From Glycine soja (lineage: Eukaryota > Streptophyta > Magnoliopsida > Fabales > Fabaceae): a stretch of 64,000 nt of DNA. Where the stretch lies: contig NC_041019.1 of assembly GCF_004193775.1 (NCBI RefSeq), positions 47,405,928-47,469,927 on the forward strand, read 5' to 3'. Numbering within the stretch: the first letter of the stretch is position 1; every line of letters starts with the position of its first letter. This document shows positions 24,001 through 35,957 of the stretch, in pieces. The notes under the pieces are model-generated. The model saw only the letters and a list, made by a program, of their open reading frames with translations. It searched no databases and had not been told where the DNA came from. The position numbers and the translations under genes were made by a program.

Positions 24001-26110
24001 AAGTAGATGTACACTCTACTTGTACCACAAAGGATGTACCCTCCAATGTGTTAAGACAAAGAATTCTTAGGCAGTTAGTCCCTTGAATCTTTGTAAGGGG
24101 AAACAAAAGATATATCAGGCGGTTAGTCCTTTGAAATCTTTTGTTTAAAGGGATGAGGAAGAATCAAAAGAATTCTCAGGTGGTTAGTCCTTTGAATCTT
24201 TTGGCAAGAGGGAGAAGGAAGAATCAAAATAATTCTCAGGCGGTTAGTCCTTTGAATTCTTTTGGCAAGAGAGAAGGAATGAAGAAAAAGAATAGCACAA
24301 GTTTTTTGGCCAATGAACTTTTCTTGAATAAAGAAAGTATTGAACAAAAACTCTTAGAAGAATACTTTGAATGAATGAAAGAAATCTGAAAGTTCTCTCT
24401 GTAAAATTCGTGCCATGGTCACATATTTATAGCCAATTGATGGCTCTTGAAAAAACAAGTTAAAAGTTGTGACTCTTGGCAATTTCTTCAAAACTAGTCA
24501 CTTTTTAAAAGTTGTGACTCTTTTGAAAACTAGTCACTTTAAAAGTTGTGATTCTTTTGAAAACTAGTCACTTAAAGGTTGTGACTTTTGAAAAAATCTT
24601 CAAAAACAAGTCACTTTAAGAATTGTGACTTTTGGTAATTTATTTTTTCAAAATAAGTCACTGGTAATCGATTACCATCATAGTGTAATTGATTACACAT
24701 CAACAGATGTGACTCTTCATGTTTAAATTTAAAAATCAAAACGTTTAGAAATACTGGCAATCGATTACAAGTATTATGTAATCGATTACACAAGTTTGAA
24801 ATGATTTGAAAATGTTTTATCATAAGTTGTGACTCTTGAAATTTGAAATCTAACATTTTAAAACATTGGTAATCGATTACAGCTTTGTAAATCAGTTTGA
24901 AAAGAATGTTGGCTACTGGTAATCGATTAATGCCTTCTGGTAATCGATTACTAGAGAGTAAAACTCTTTGGTAAAAGATTTTTCTTTTTGAAAAATTCTC
25001 TTGATCAAAATTGTGCTATTCAATATTTTGAAAAAAATCTTTTTATACTTATCTTAATGGTTCTTGAAGTTCTTGCATATCTTGAGTCTTCTCTTAAAAC
25101 TTCACTTGAATTTTGATTCTTGATTGAACGACTCTTTGATTCTTGAAACTTGTTTGATTGAACAACTCTTTGATTCTTGAAACTTGCTTGACTCTTGATT
25201 TTTGATTTGAGTCTTTGGCATCATCAAAATAAACTTGGAAAGCTTTGCTTCCACACGATCTATTGGAAGGAATTTTGGGAAAACTATGAACTCTTTTGAA
25301 ATTCAACAAGCTCATTTTTACATATTACAAAATTGTGCAGAAGTTTTACCTTGGATAAAGTAAGTATCTTCACTCTTAGTTATTACTAAAAAATTAATTA
25401 CAATTTATATGAATTTAATATACTTAATATTTTATAAAGACTTTGTAGGGAGCATATGTGAAAGTTGAGAAATGAAAACCATAGGAATATGGACAACAGA
25501 CACAAAGATTTCCCAGCTTAAGGATTTTTTTACTTGAAATATGTCACTTAAGAGTTCAGACTTGATTTCGAAAACCAAATTAGTGTGAATTGGTCTGATT
25601 TAAGATAAACTATACGAGAAAAAAACACTAAAGTCGCCAGGCCTAACAAAACAAGTTTAATGAGAGATAAGCAGAGAGCGCTTTCAATTAAAAATAGTAT
25701 GACGGATGAAAAGTTGGATCTAATGCTAAAGCTAACCTCCCATGGCAGACATGGTTTGAAATTATTACTTGATTTAGAATCTCTTTATATTATACTAAGA
25801 TTTTCTTTCAAAACCTTTTTACACATGAAAAAGAAATGGATAATACTAATGTTAATTTGGTAAGTGTTGTGAAATTGACTTTATTAGGAACATTTTAATG
25901 TGTCATAGTTAATTGAGTGTTGCTAGAAACCTCGTATGTAGTAACATTCTTTATTTTTCTTTAGTTAATCACTATATGGATTTGCATATGTTGGTTTCGA
26001 TTCCTTTATGATTCAGAAGAGTTGTTTGACACAGGTTGTTTTAATATTGATGATAAGGAAGTAAACATGAAGGGGAGTACTCAAACTATGTCACTTCAAT
26101 GGGATTAAAA
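21061..26110 (+). pseudogene. CACTA TNP2-type transposase pseudogene, copy B, interrupted by a solo LTR
   Basis: Same order of broken segments as copy A: N-terminal Cys-rich start at about 21095, shared TAA at 21316-21318, core with DACNVILGLSLDGFNPF (21838-22044), KFCQILKDVKYLDAYASNIG (22710-22922) and the DUF4218-like region (23016-23273). After an intron-like gap comes the C-terminal part with GYVAEECMTFCARYLVGMDS (23333-23553). There the frame is cut by the solo LTR at 23554-25255 and resumes at 25261. Later pieces run to an acidic tail near 26030-26106. It serves as the uninterrupted reference for both insertion sites in copy C. Numerous stops make it non-functional. Confidence 0.85.
23554..25255 (-). 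mobile_element. Solo LTR, 1702 bp, with target-site duplication CGATC
   Basis: Inserted in the copy B transposase. The flanks are CGATC at 23549-23553 and again at 25256-25260, and copy C shows the empty site at about 38850. Termini are TG...CA. Orientation is minus: reading that way, a good TATA box (GGCTATAAATATG, about 24431) precedes a likely transcript start near 24400. The TGTGGAAGC end is then the U3 start and the GATCCAACA end the U5 end. U3 carries repeated GTAATCGATTAC palindromes and GTTGTGACT/AGTCAC repeats. The transcribed part carries hairpin arrays (23929-24270). No internal domains exist, so unequal recombination removed the body. The ends suggest a copia family common in soybean, but I cannot name it securely. 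Confidence 0.85.
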
Positions 26111-26768
26111 ATTAGAGTGCAACACCTAATTATAAGTATAGTTTGTGTTAGTCATAGGTTATTGGAGCTTCTTTACCTAAAGCACCACATGGTATGATAG
26201 TTACTGTCATTGGATTACTGTTGGAGGTGTGAATCTGGTATTCTAGATAATGGTCATATAGAAGGTAGTTCTCTAACATTGAGTACTACTTTTAGTTTTT
26301 CTATTCATATATAAATTACTCATGGTATAATACTTAGAATTAGGTTGTAAGTTATATCAAATTTAGCTTAAATAATTCAGTAATCCTTGCATGTGTGTGT
26401 CACTGCAAAATTCAAATCATGGTGACAACAAAATTAAATGGTAACTGACTCGCTGCCATTTAAATGATAAGTAATAGAGTTATGTGTATAACATGGTGCA
26501 ATCTTAAGTTAAAACAGAACAAAATTATCTTACAATATAAAAAGTAGGTAGACCCAAATCATGTGTATAACCAATTATATGATATTTGATCAAGTTGAGC
26601 ATCATTCTATTGTTCTGCAAAGTAATTGACAGTAGGTAGACCCAAATCAAATTTGAAATGAAAAACTTGATGAACTGCAAAGTAACTGACAGTAGCAACA
26701 AAAACTTGAGGAACTTCATTCACGATATTTCTTCAGCAAAACAACACTTATAATATCAGAAGATGCTA
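26111..26768. other. Tail of copy B and junction to unrelated sequence; no gene seen
   Basis: Up to about 26547 this matches 43345-43785 of copy C, the segment that there leads into the kinase 3' end. At about 26547, just after AATATAAAAAGTAGG, similarity stops. A short direct repeat (GTAGGTAGACCCAAATCA at about 26542 and 26632) follows. The kinase expected at this point in copy B is missing. Confidence 0.6.
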
Positions 26769-27149
26769 CTACAAATTTTTTCTAAAATATATTTCCTCTA
26801 AAACTAACATTATAATTAAAATTGAAAAACCTAACAACACAATGTTTGTTAATTTTCTCATTTTCTTCTGCAATGCTTCAATTTGTTGGTTCAAATCAGC
26901 CACTATCATTAATTCTCTTGTGATAGAAGAAGGATTAGAAACTTGGTTTTCTTCTTCAACCCATTGAAAAAATTGATACTTATCTGGGTCTATTTGGAGC
27001 AATGCACAAGTATAGAGTAACCTTTCTGGGTTCCTCCTTGTTCTTGCAGTTCGAATAGCTACACGTCTTCCATGGTGGCATTGACAAATGGTTCTACCAG
27101 AAAATGCAGAAGAACTGCCACTTGCAGACATGGAGAAATCAAAGCCCAT
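26769..27149 (-). CDS. GRF-type zinc-finger-like small protein with C-terminal membrane segment
   Basis: About 126 aa from the Met at 27149 (an alternative Met at 27131 gives MSASGSSSAFSG; the ORF itself is open to 27296). Residues about 24-66 match the plant zf-GRF pattern: CQCHHGRRVAIRTARTRRNP, then RLLYTC and YQFFQWVEEE. The last expected Cys before FFxW is Tyr, so zinc binding is doubtful. A short coiled-coil-like stretch (LNQQIEALQKKMRKL) is followed by a hydrophobic helix (IVLLGFSILIIMLVL). Plant genomes carry many such short GRF/coiled-coil/TM proteins, often beside transposons. Function is unknown. It fills the gap where copy B of the receptor kinase should be. Confidence 0.5.
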   Translation of the reverse strand: MGFDFSMSASGSSSAFSGRTICQCHHGRRVAIRTARTRRNPERLLYTCALLQIDPDKYQFFQWVEEENQVSNPSSITRELMIVADLNQQIEALQKKMRKLTNIVLLGFSILIIMLVLEEIYFRKNL

Positions 27150-27570
27150 TAGGAAGAAGAGGGAGTAAGGGGAGGAAAAAGATGGAGCGAGGGGGACAAA
27201 TAAGACCAAGGAGAAACACACACACTTAAGACTCCACCATGTTGGAATTGAGAGGAGAGAAGCTTTAGAAACCCTAATTTGAGGAAGAAGAAGCAAGTGA
27301 AGAAGAAAATATTTGACAACTTTTTAAATTTTGCATCAAAGTCCAGCCTATGTGTTACAATCTGGGACAATTTGCCATGTTGGATAGTCTATGTGGCACT
27401 AAAATTGCCAACAATTCACCTCACTAATGACGTTACTTTTAAATTTAATGGCAAAGACTATTTTGCAAAACTTATGCATAGACAGAGACTATTTTTTACA
27501 TTTCAAAAAGATAGGGACTAATTTGCAAAAGGGGTCAAAAGTCAGGGACCAAAATTCCTATTTACTCTAA
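27150..27570. other. Spacer upstream of the GRF ORF with a transposon-end-like sequence; no other gene
   Basis: Contains the 5' flank of the GRF ORF (minus strand). It ends in a stretch reading GGGGTCAAAAGTCAGGGACC and AATTCCTATTTACTC (about 27523-27570), a wording I associate with termini of plant DNA transposons. No inverted copy was found on the left side, so no element can be delimited. The L block of copy C begins immediately after. Confidence 0.4.
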
Positions 27571-30395
27571 AAAAGAATAAGGAATGGTATTTCATAAAAA
27601 AAAATTGAGAGTTGCTTATGCGTGTTAGAACCATGCACGTCTATTACAAACACGAAAACCTTTAATTGAGTGTATTAAAACTAAAGTAACTTTTTAATTA
27701 TTTATTTTTCTTTCAGAATATGAGTTATATTTGTTATATTTTTTTATTTAGAAAAAAAGTGGATTTATATTTTTTAGGAAAAAAAGGGAAATTTATATTT
27801 TTTTAGTTTTCTAGGTCGACAAAGAATTTATCCTCACTCATATATATCCTCATGTACAATGAAGAAATCAGACTTACATAGTTCTTTAGGTAAAAAAGAG
27901 TTGTGTGTTGGGTTGATTTTATTCTTTTGAAATATTTGTTTTAATTACGTGACAAAGAGTCCTTAAAGGCATTGGACCTTGAAACAACGTTAAATTTTAA
28001 GAAAACAACAGAGAGAATCGCTTAAGAAATTGGACCTTCAAGCGATCTCGAGTAATGTGCAATTTTTATGGAGAAAAAGGAAAATTGAGAGATTATTTGT
28101 TTGCAGAGAAAAGAGAGAATCTCAAGTATACTTTGTAAAGTCAAGCAAGTCGAATACCCAACATAACTTTCACGAAATTTTTCTCACATGTTATTGTGAC
28201 AACACCAAGCAAGTCGGAGACTCGGTATGAAGTGCACAAAATGTGAAAAAAATATTTTGGATTTGTAATAAACTTTGCAAAGTAAAGCAAGTCGGAGACC
28301 CAACATGACATTCACAAAATTTACTTACGTTATTGAAACACCACCAAACAAGTTGGAGACCCAGCATGGAGGGCATGGAATGTGGGAAAAAAAAAATGGG
28401 TTTGTGGTAAACTTTGTGAAGTTGGAAATCCAACATGACATTCGTTAAATTTACACTCATGTTTATTAAAAACACCACTAAGTAAGTCGGAGATCCAACA
28501 TGGAGTGCACGGAATGTAAGCACATACTAAAGAGTACTAACATAGAATTTCAAAATGATTAACATAACATTAAGTAATCAATAGACAATGCTTGCACAAA
28601 TAAATCGAATGAAAATAGAAAGTGATAGAATAAAAGGGTAATACACTTAGTAATTAATGGTACAAAGTTAAATGTGGTGTAAACAACAATTTTTACTTTA
28701 TTTGGTCTATGCATGAAAGGAGTGGGGTGTGTATATAATGGAGGTGTGACTAGTGGTATTTATTTTATGCACAATTATTTTTTTGAAAACTGGGTTGGGC
28801 CCAAAATGAAAGAAAAAAATATATATGTGAAAAGGTGGTGTTAATAGCAATCTTTATTTTATTTTTTCTTTTTTCATTTTTTCATTTTTTTTGTTTTTTA
28901 TTATAAAAAAGATGGGAAACAAACATTTAAACACAAAAAATTCAACCAAGGGTTCACCAACGAGTTAAAACGAATCAAATAGAAGACCTAAAGAAAGAGG
29001 AGAAGGGAGGGAAGGGAAAGTGAAGGAAAGAAGAAAAAAAGAGATGAAAAGAAAGGAATAAGTGGATATTATGAAATCTCTCTTCCTTTCTTGACTAGAG
29101 TGTCAAACAACCCAATGCAATGGGCTTCTTTCGCCTCCTTAGAATTTGTGTCTCTTCTTGTTCTCTATGTGTTTTTCTTGTGTTTGTGTAATTCTTTTCT
29201 TATATGTAGTCGTGTTCATATTTCTTCATTTTATAGTGTTCATTCTCCTTTTATTCTCCTTATTTTTGTCCTTTTTATTATTATTTTTTATTCTTCCTTT
29301 CCTTTTTTTTTTTCTCTTTTTTTCCTTATTTATGTTTCATTTCTTTCTTTTTTTTCTTTTTCATGTTCTCTTTCTTTCCTTTTTTTTTTCTTTTTTTATT
29401 CCAATTTTTCATTTTGTTCTTACTTTCCTTTTTTTGTTCTTTTTCCTGTTTCTTTTTATTCTTCCTTTCCTTTTTTTCTTTTTTTTGTGTTCTTTCTTTC
29501 CTTTTTTTCAATTTTTAAATAATTTATCTGAACAAAATTAAGGTTTGGCATTTGCAAAATAAAATTGAATTATTATTATTTTTATTTTAATACAAAACTT
29601 TCATTTTTATCACTAAAAAGTTGTTTTTTCTATTATCCTACTATAGTTGAATGTTGGATAATTTTAATTAACAAAAATCAATCAAATCTAAACTATGGTG
29701 ACAAACTAACAAGTTATTTTTGTAAAAAAAAAAAAATTAACAAGTTTAGTTTGCATCAAATAAGTGCCATTTTAATTTGTTTTATTAACAAATAAAAAAT
29801 TTATAAGTTTATATTATTTTTAGTCATAGTTTCAAATCCATTCTTAAAATAAATAGTTACAAAATTATATATTTGTGGGTATATGCTATCTATAATCATG
29901 ATTCTAAATTCATCACTAAAATAAATAGTGATAGAAATACCAAAAAAAAATATAGTTAGATGATAATTATATCTATGATTTATCACATGTCTCTATGTAT
30001 AAGTTACCTATATGCATACTTTTAAATCTACCGCTGAAACAAATAGTGTGTAAATCAAACATTTATAATGATTGTCATTAAAAGTGTCTCTAGGTATATG
30101 AGAAATTTCTTGTATTGTAAGTTTTACCTACACTAATTGACCATAAACATAAGTTTTTTGGAGTTTTACCTACATAAAGTAATTGTAGATGGAAGTCATT
30201 TTTAGTTTTAATGAATTTACCTATACCAAATAATGGTAGGTAGAAGTTGTTGAGATTTACCTACAATTAAGTTATCAGTTGCATGTAGAAGTAATTTTAA
30301 ATTTTACCTACAGCAATTCATGATTGTGGGCAAAAAGAGTCCGTAGGCATATCTCATTTTTCTTTTAGAGATCCAAAATGAAATAGACAAGTTTT
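27571..30395. repeat. L block, copy C
   Basis: Aligns with 2143-5065, including the tandem repeat (28195-28520) and the polypyrimidine tract (29095-29520). Differences are scattered substitutions and small indels. ORFs in the tract are low complexity and not called. Confidence 0.8.
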
Positions 30396-33300
30396 AGTAT
30401 TTTAATTACTTAAAAAATCACGGATAAACCCAAAAAAAGTTTATCTTTTCCAAGTTATTTTTAGTCGAAACATCGGAATGACTTTCTGAGTATTTGTTAT
30501 TTAGTGGCATATTTAAAGCATGTTGCGCCGTAGTTGATTAGACTAATAATATGTTTGGATTAAATTTATGGTGAAAAATAATTAATTTATTTTTTCATGA
30601 TAAAGTCAAAGCAATAAAGAGTTGTGTATTCATTACAAGATTAAGTTGTTGGCAAAGATAGGCATTTAGTAATGATGCTTGATTGTTGTTGGGATAAAAT
30701 TTACCTTTTAACAACAAACAAATATAGTGAGGAAAACTATATTTATTCCAGCAACCAAACTTGTCGTTGCCAATGTTGTTGTGAAAAATATTTCTTTATG
30801 CCAACATGTTTGTTGTATTTGTGAAAAATACAATTTAATGGCAACAACATTCACAATCACGGTAAAAAGTTATTTTTATTTTACAGGTTGAATTTATTTG
30901 TTTTTGTTTTATTCATTATAAATTTTTAATTGGTTGCCCGTAAGGACGATATATTGGGTTTGTGTCCATTCAAGAATTTCTTTCATTTTTAATTAAAAAT
31001 CATTTAGTTAAAATTCTAACTTAATATGACAAAAATATGATATTGTTGGACAAAAAATGACAAAAGAGTAAATTCTTATTAGTTAAGTTAGAAAATTTTA
31101 TCTTCATAATTTGTTTTCTTTTAATAATGTTAAATTTAATTGTTTAGATTTTCATATCAATTTCATAATTACTAACTATTGAACATTTTCAAATCAATTT
31201 TTTAATAACAATAAATTCAACGGTCTCTTGTTGAACCCGTGGGTCTCTGATTGAATTATATGAACTGGTGTATTATTATTATTATTATGAGCAAAAATGT
31301 TAGCATAGAGGTAACTTTTTTTATAAAAAAAATCAAAGGGATTCAGGTTCGAACCCACCCAATAAGCATTTGGAGTATTAATATTTAATTTATTTTTAGT
31401 AACAACTGTATGACTAATTTAAATTTATAATTATATAAAATTATATAAAAAATTATCTAAAGATTTCTCATTCAAATGTATAAGGATTTTCTCTAAAAAC
31501 TTCTTTACTTATGTTAATATATAAATATAAAGATATATATGATTTTTTTTGAAAAAGTAAATATCTTTATCAATGAGTAAAAAATCATAATTTCACATCT
31601 ATAAATAGAACTAATCCCATCTTCACCATCCACTATCTTTCTTAACTTTAATATTCACTTGCTTTCTTTCTTGAGTTTAATGTTTATGTTCTCTTCATCC
31701 CCAATAATATAAAAGCAATGATTCATTCAAGCGATAATAGGTACACATAGGTTTTTATGTTTGGTAAAAATGAACTAGTTATTATGAAATCACTACAAAA
31801 GGATATTTAATGTATGTTATAAAAATTTGTTTGGTGATGACTGATGAATTGAAATTGTGCAGAGATTCACGCATCAACCTAGTACTCAAACATCCTTGCT
31901 AAAGTTCAATCACACCCTCATAGTGATTCTTGTTGTGTAGATACCTTCTTTTTTATTTTCCTTTTTTTTAATATATATTAGATTATACTTCAAATTTTGG
32001 TATATATAAAGCTTGCTAGCTAGTTTAAGTTAATTATCTTTATCGATCCCTATAACCATGTTATAAGTTACTATTTTATTCCTATAACTACTTTCACAAT
32101 CTACACACTTCTATTATCTTTCTTCTTATTTAAGGATAAAAAGTAGTTGTTCATAAAAATAATTTATATTTCTTTTTCTATTTTTTACATGTTCATTAAT
32201 TTATTTGATTTAGGTGGCTTTATAACCCAGTCCAACTAACTCATATGTGATTGGATTGACTCAATTCAGGTTATAATTTTCATTTTTAGGAGGAGAAAAT
32301 AAACACTTTATGTCTCATTATATTTTTATATTTTTAAATTAAAAAGAAAGATAATATTAGTGGATGGTTTGTAAAAATAATTATAAGGATACACTAATAA
32401 CTTGCCTATGTAATTATAGAAATAAAATGGATATAAAAATGAGCATACCAAAAACTCATATTCCTTGATATAGATTTTTAAATTAAACAATCCATCCAAA
32501 CTTATCAATATTTATTGATTTAAAAATTTAAAATTTAAAATCACTAATTAATTCAAATTTCATATTTACCCAAAAAAAACTTATTCCAGTTTTTAAATTT
32601 TTTTATTTAAAAAAATTTAGGTTAATTAAAATGGTAGGAAAATTTTAAATGTAACAAGAAAATTATTTTATAAATAAGAAAAATAAATTGTATATTTTTG
32701 TTTATTTCTACTTTTCATATTGAACAAATTGGTTTGGCCGAAACAAAGAAACAATTTTTTATTTATAAAGAGATTTTTTAGTACAAAAATTCAAATAATT
32801 TTATTTTTTATTTTTTAAGTTTTATGTTTAATTTAAATTTTAAAGTTACTTTTAAATCCTAAGTGTCTTATCTTCTAATCTATCATATTTGTATCTTATC
32901 TTTATTAGATATTAATATTTTTTGTATTTATCAAATACTGTTTTTTACTTAAATAACATTTTGTTTTTATAATATACGGCTATTTTTATTTTAGCTTTCT
33001 CATTTTTTATTTTGGTAACCATTAAATTTTTATTTCATTTTTATTTTTTACATTTTCTATTTATGTGATGGAATAATTATCACAAATTGGGAAATAAGTT
33101 TATTGCTTAAATAATAGAGATTGAAATAAAAAATAAAAATATGAAAAAATTATACTAAAAAATACAAATCTATAGAAGCTAAAACAATAAAATGATACAT
33201 ATTAAAATAAAAGATGGTTACTCAATATCTAAGATATGGGTCATTACTCAATATGTTGGATATCCTTTATCTATTTTTATAGATATTATTTTATTTTTTT

Positions 33301-33540
33301 AATCTTTTCTATTTTGTATTGTTCATTTTTTATATATTTTTTAATCTTTTATTTTATTTTTCATTTAAACACATTTAGTTGTACCCCTTAGTAAGTAAAA
33401 TTTCCTGCTTTTTAATTTTTACAAATTGATCATATTAATTTGCATATTTTAAAATTTGACACATTTTAAAAAAAAATTGTAGGACTGTGATAATTAACAA
33501 GCAAATAAAGGGCGGATAAAACTAAAAAATGGAGCTTCCC
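30396..33540. repeat. M block, copy C, with about 1.2 kb internal deletion
   Basis: Aligns with 5066-9540. At about 30870 it jumps directly to the part matching 6720 of copy A, so roughly 1.2 kb is missing relative to A and B. The (ATT)n site is short here (about 31272-31287). No gene is supported. Confidence 0.8.
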
Positions 33541-35957
33541 CATAGTATTTAAAGGGCATTAATGATTCCTTAGAATTTGCTTTTTTCCAATGCCAAGAAT
33601 AAAAACACAATGTGTCCATGTTGTAGATGCAACAATATTTACTATAAGACAAGAAATAAAGTGATGTGTGATTTATTGAAATCTAAATTTCAACAAAATT
33701 ATGAGTATTGGGAGTTTCCTGGAGAGAACTCAAGTGATTCATCATCTGACAATGATGATGATTTAGAAGATGATGCTAATGTCTCAAGAGCTAATGTTGA
33801 AATGGGTGATGATGCTTAAACATACTCCATGTTTCATGACATGCATCATCCACTTAATATGGATGGAGATGATGTGCTTGATAATCCTATGTCTAGTCAT
33901 GCCAATATTAATGAGGAGCCAAATAAGGAAGCCAAAAAGTTTTATAATTTATTGAACGGGTTAACAAAAATTATATCCGGGTTGTCAAAAATTTTCCAGG
34001 TTATCTTTTATCATTCACCTTTTCCAGATGAAATGTATTTATGGATGGAGCAATACTTCCTTCGATTCATTGCTAAACTTATTAGTTGAAGCTTTTTTCC
34101 AAGGGAATGTGCTTCCTAACTCAACGTATAATTTTCAAAAGATTATTAAGGATCTTGGACTTGATTATGTTAAGATAGATGCTTGCATTGATGATTGTAT
34201 CTTATATAGAGGAGGCTATGAAAACCTTGATGAATATCCTATTTGTAAGAAAAGTAGATGACAAGAAAATAAGAAGAAAAACAATATCCCCAATAAGATA
34301 GTTCGTTACTTTCCAATAAAACCAAGGCTGCAAAGATTGTTTATGTCTAAGCAAGTTCCAGAAGATATGAAGTGGCATAAGAACAAAAAAGTTGATGATG
34401 GAGTTTTAAGGCACCCAACAAACTCTTTGACTTGGAAATCATTTGATGATCAACACTTGTTTTTTGCTTCAGATGCATGCAATGTGATACTTGGCTTATC
34501 TTTAGATGGTTTCAACCCTTTCGATATAATGAGCAATAGCTACACTGTATGACATGTGGTTTTAATTGCTTATAACCTTCCCCCTTGGTTATGTATGAAA
34601 CAACAAAGTTTTATCTTATTATTGCTTATTTCTGGTCCAAAAGGTCCTGAAAGTGATATTGATGTTTATCTTCAGCCATTAATTGATGACCTAAATGAGT
34701 TATGGGATATGGGTATTAAAACTTATGATGCTTTTTTAAGACAAAATTTTCAGTTGCATGTTGCCTTAATATTGACCATTAATGATTTTTCAGCTTATGG
34801 GATGTTATCCGGATGAAGTTCTAAAGAAGCATTAGGTTGTCCTTGTTGTAACATAGAAACATGCTCTCTTTATTTGAAATACGGTTACAAGCAATGTTAC
34901 ATGGCTCACCGTCAATTTTTATAGGTTGATCACCCTTGGCGTAAGAATAAGAACTCATTTGATAATACTAAGGAGGTAAGGCATGCACCAAAAACATTGA
35001 TAGGAGACGATATGTTAGCACAAGTTGAAAATTTGCATGTGATCTTTGGAAAATTTACAATTAGAAGAAAACAAGGGGTAGAGATCAATCACAATTCAAA
35101 GAAAAAAGTATATTTTTTGAATTACCATATTGGAGGAAAATATTATTGAGACATAATTTAGATGTGATGCATATAGAGAAATAAATTGTGTTATCAGAAT
35201 ATTATTGGATATTCCGGGGCAAACAAAAGATACATTGAAGTCTCGATTGGATTTGCGTCATATGGGTCTTAAAAAGCCACTTCATCCTATTGAGAATGGG
35301 GATACGTATTTAATTTCTCCTTAACGATTCATAGTGTTGAAGGAAGAAAAGGTAAAGTTTTGTCAAATCTTAAAGGATGTAAAGTATCATGATGCTTATG
35401 CCTCAAATATAGGTTGATGCATAGATGTAAGTAATTTGAATATCTAGGGACTTAAAAGTCATGATTATCATGTTCTATTTGAGAGAATTGTTCCCTTTGC
35501 CATAAAGGGATTGCTTCCAAAGGATGCTTGTGATCCATTGGTCGAGTTATCTTTATTCTTTGAAAATTTGTGCTCTAAACAATTGAACGTGAATGAGTTG
35601 AATTGCTTAGAGAAGAACATTGCAATAACTATGTGTAAGTTGGAACACATTTTTCCACCATCATTTTTTGGATTCATGACTCACTTACCAATTCACTTGG
35701 CAAATGAGGCAAAACTTGGAGACTCGGTTCAATATCGATGGATGTATCCTATTGAAAGGTTAGTTTAAATAATTTTTTTTCCAAGGTTACTTTCCTATTT
35801 TACTTTTGAATATCACTAGTTTTACTTTTTTTATTGTCAGATCTTTGCATGCACTAAAAGGTTATGTGCGTAATAAAGCACACTTAGAAGGTTCCATTGT
35901 AGAAGGATATGTGGCTGAAGAATGTATGACATTTTGTGCTAGATATTTGGTTGATAT

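Noticed and set aside
24123..24374. ORFs on both strands in the solo LTR
   Set aside because: They arise from the hairpin repeats and have no domain.
29091..29541. ORFs of 131-143 aa rich in Phe, Leu and Ser (also 3767-4189)
   Set aside because: Translations of a polypyrimidine tract. The two paralogous tracts differ by frame-breaking indels.
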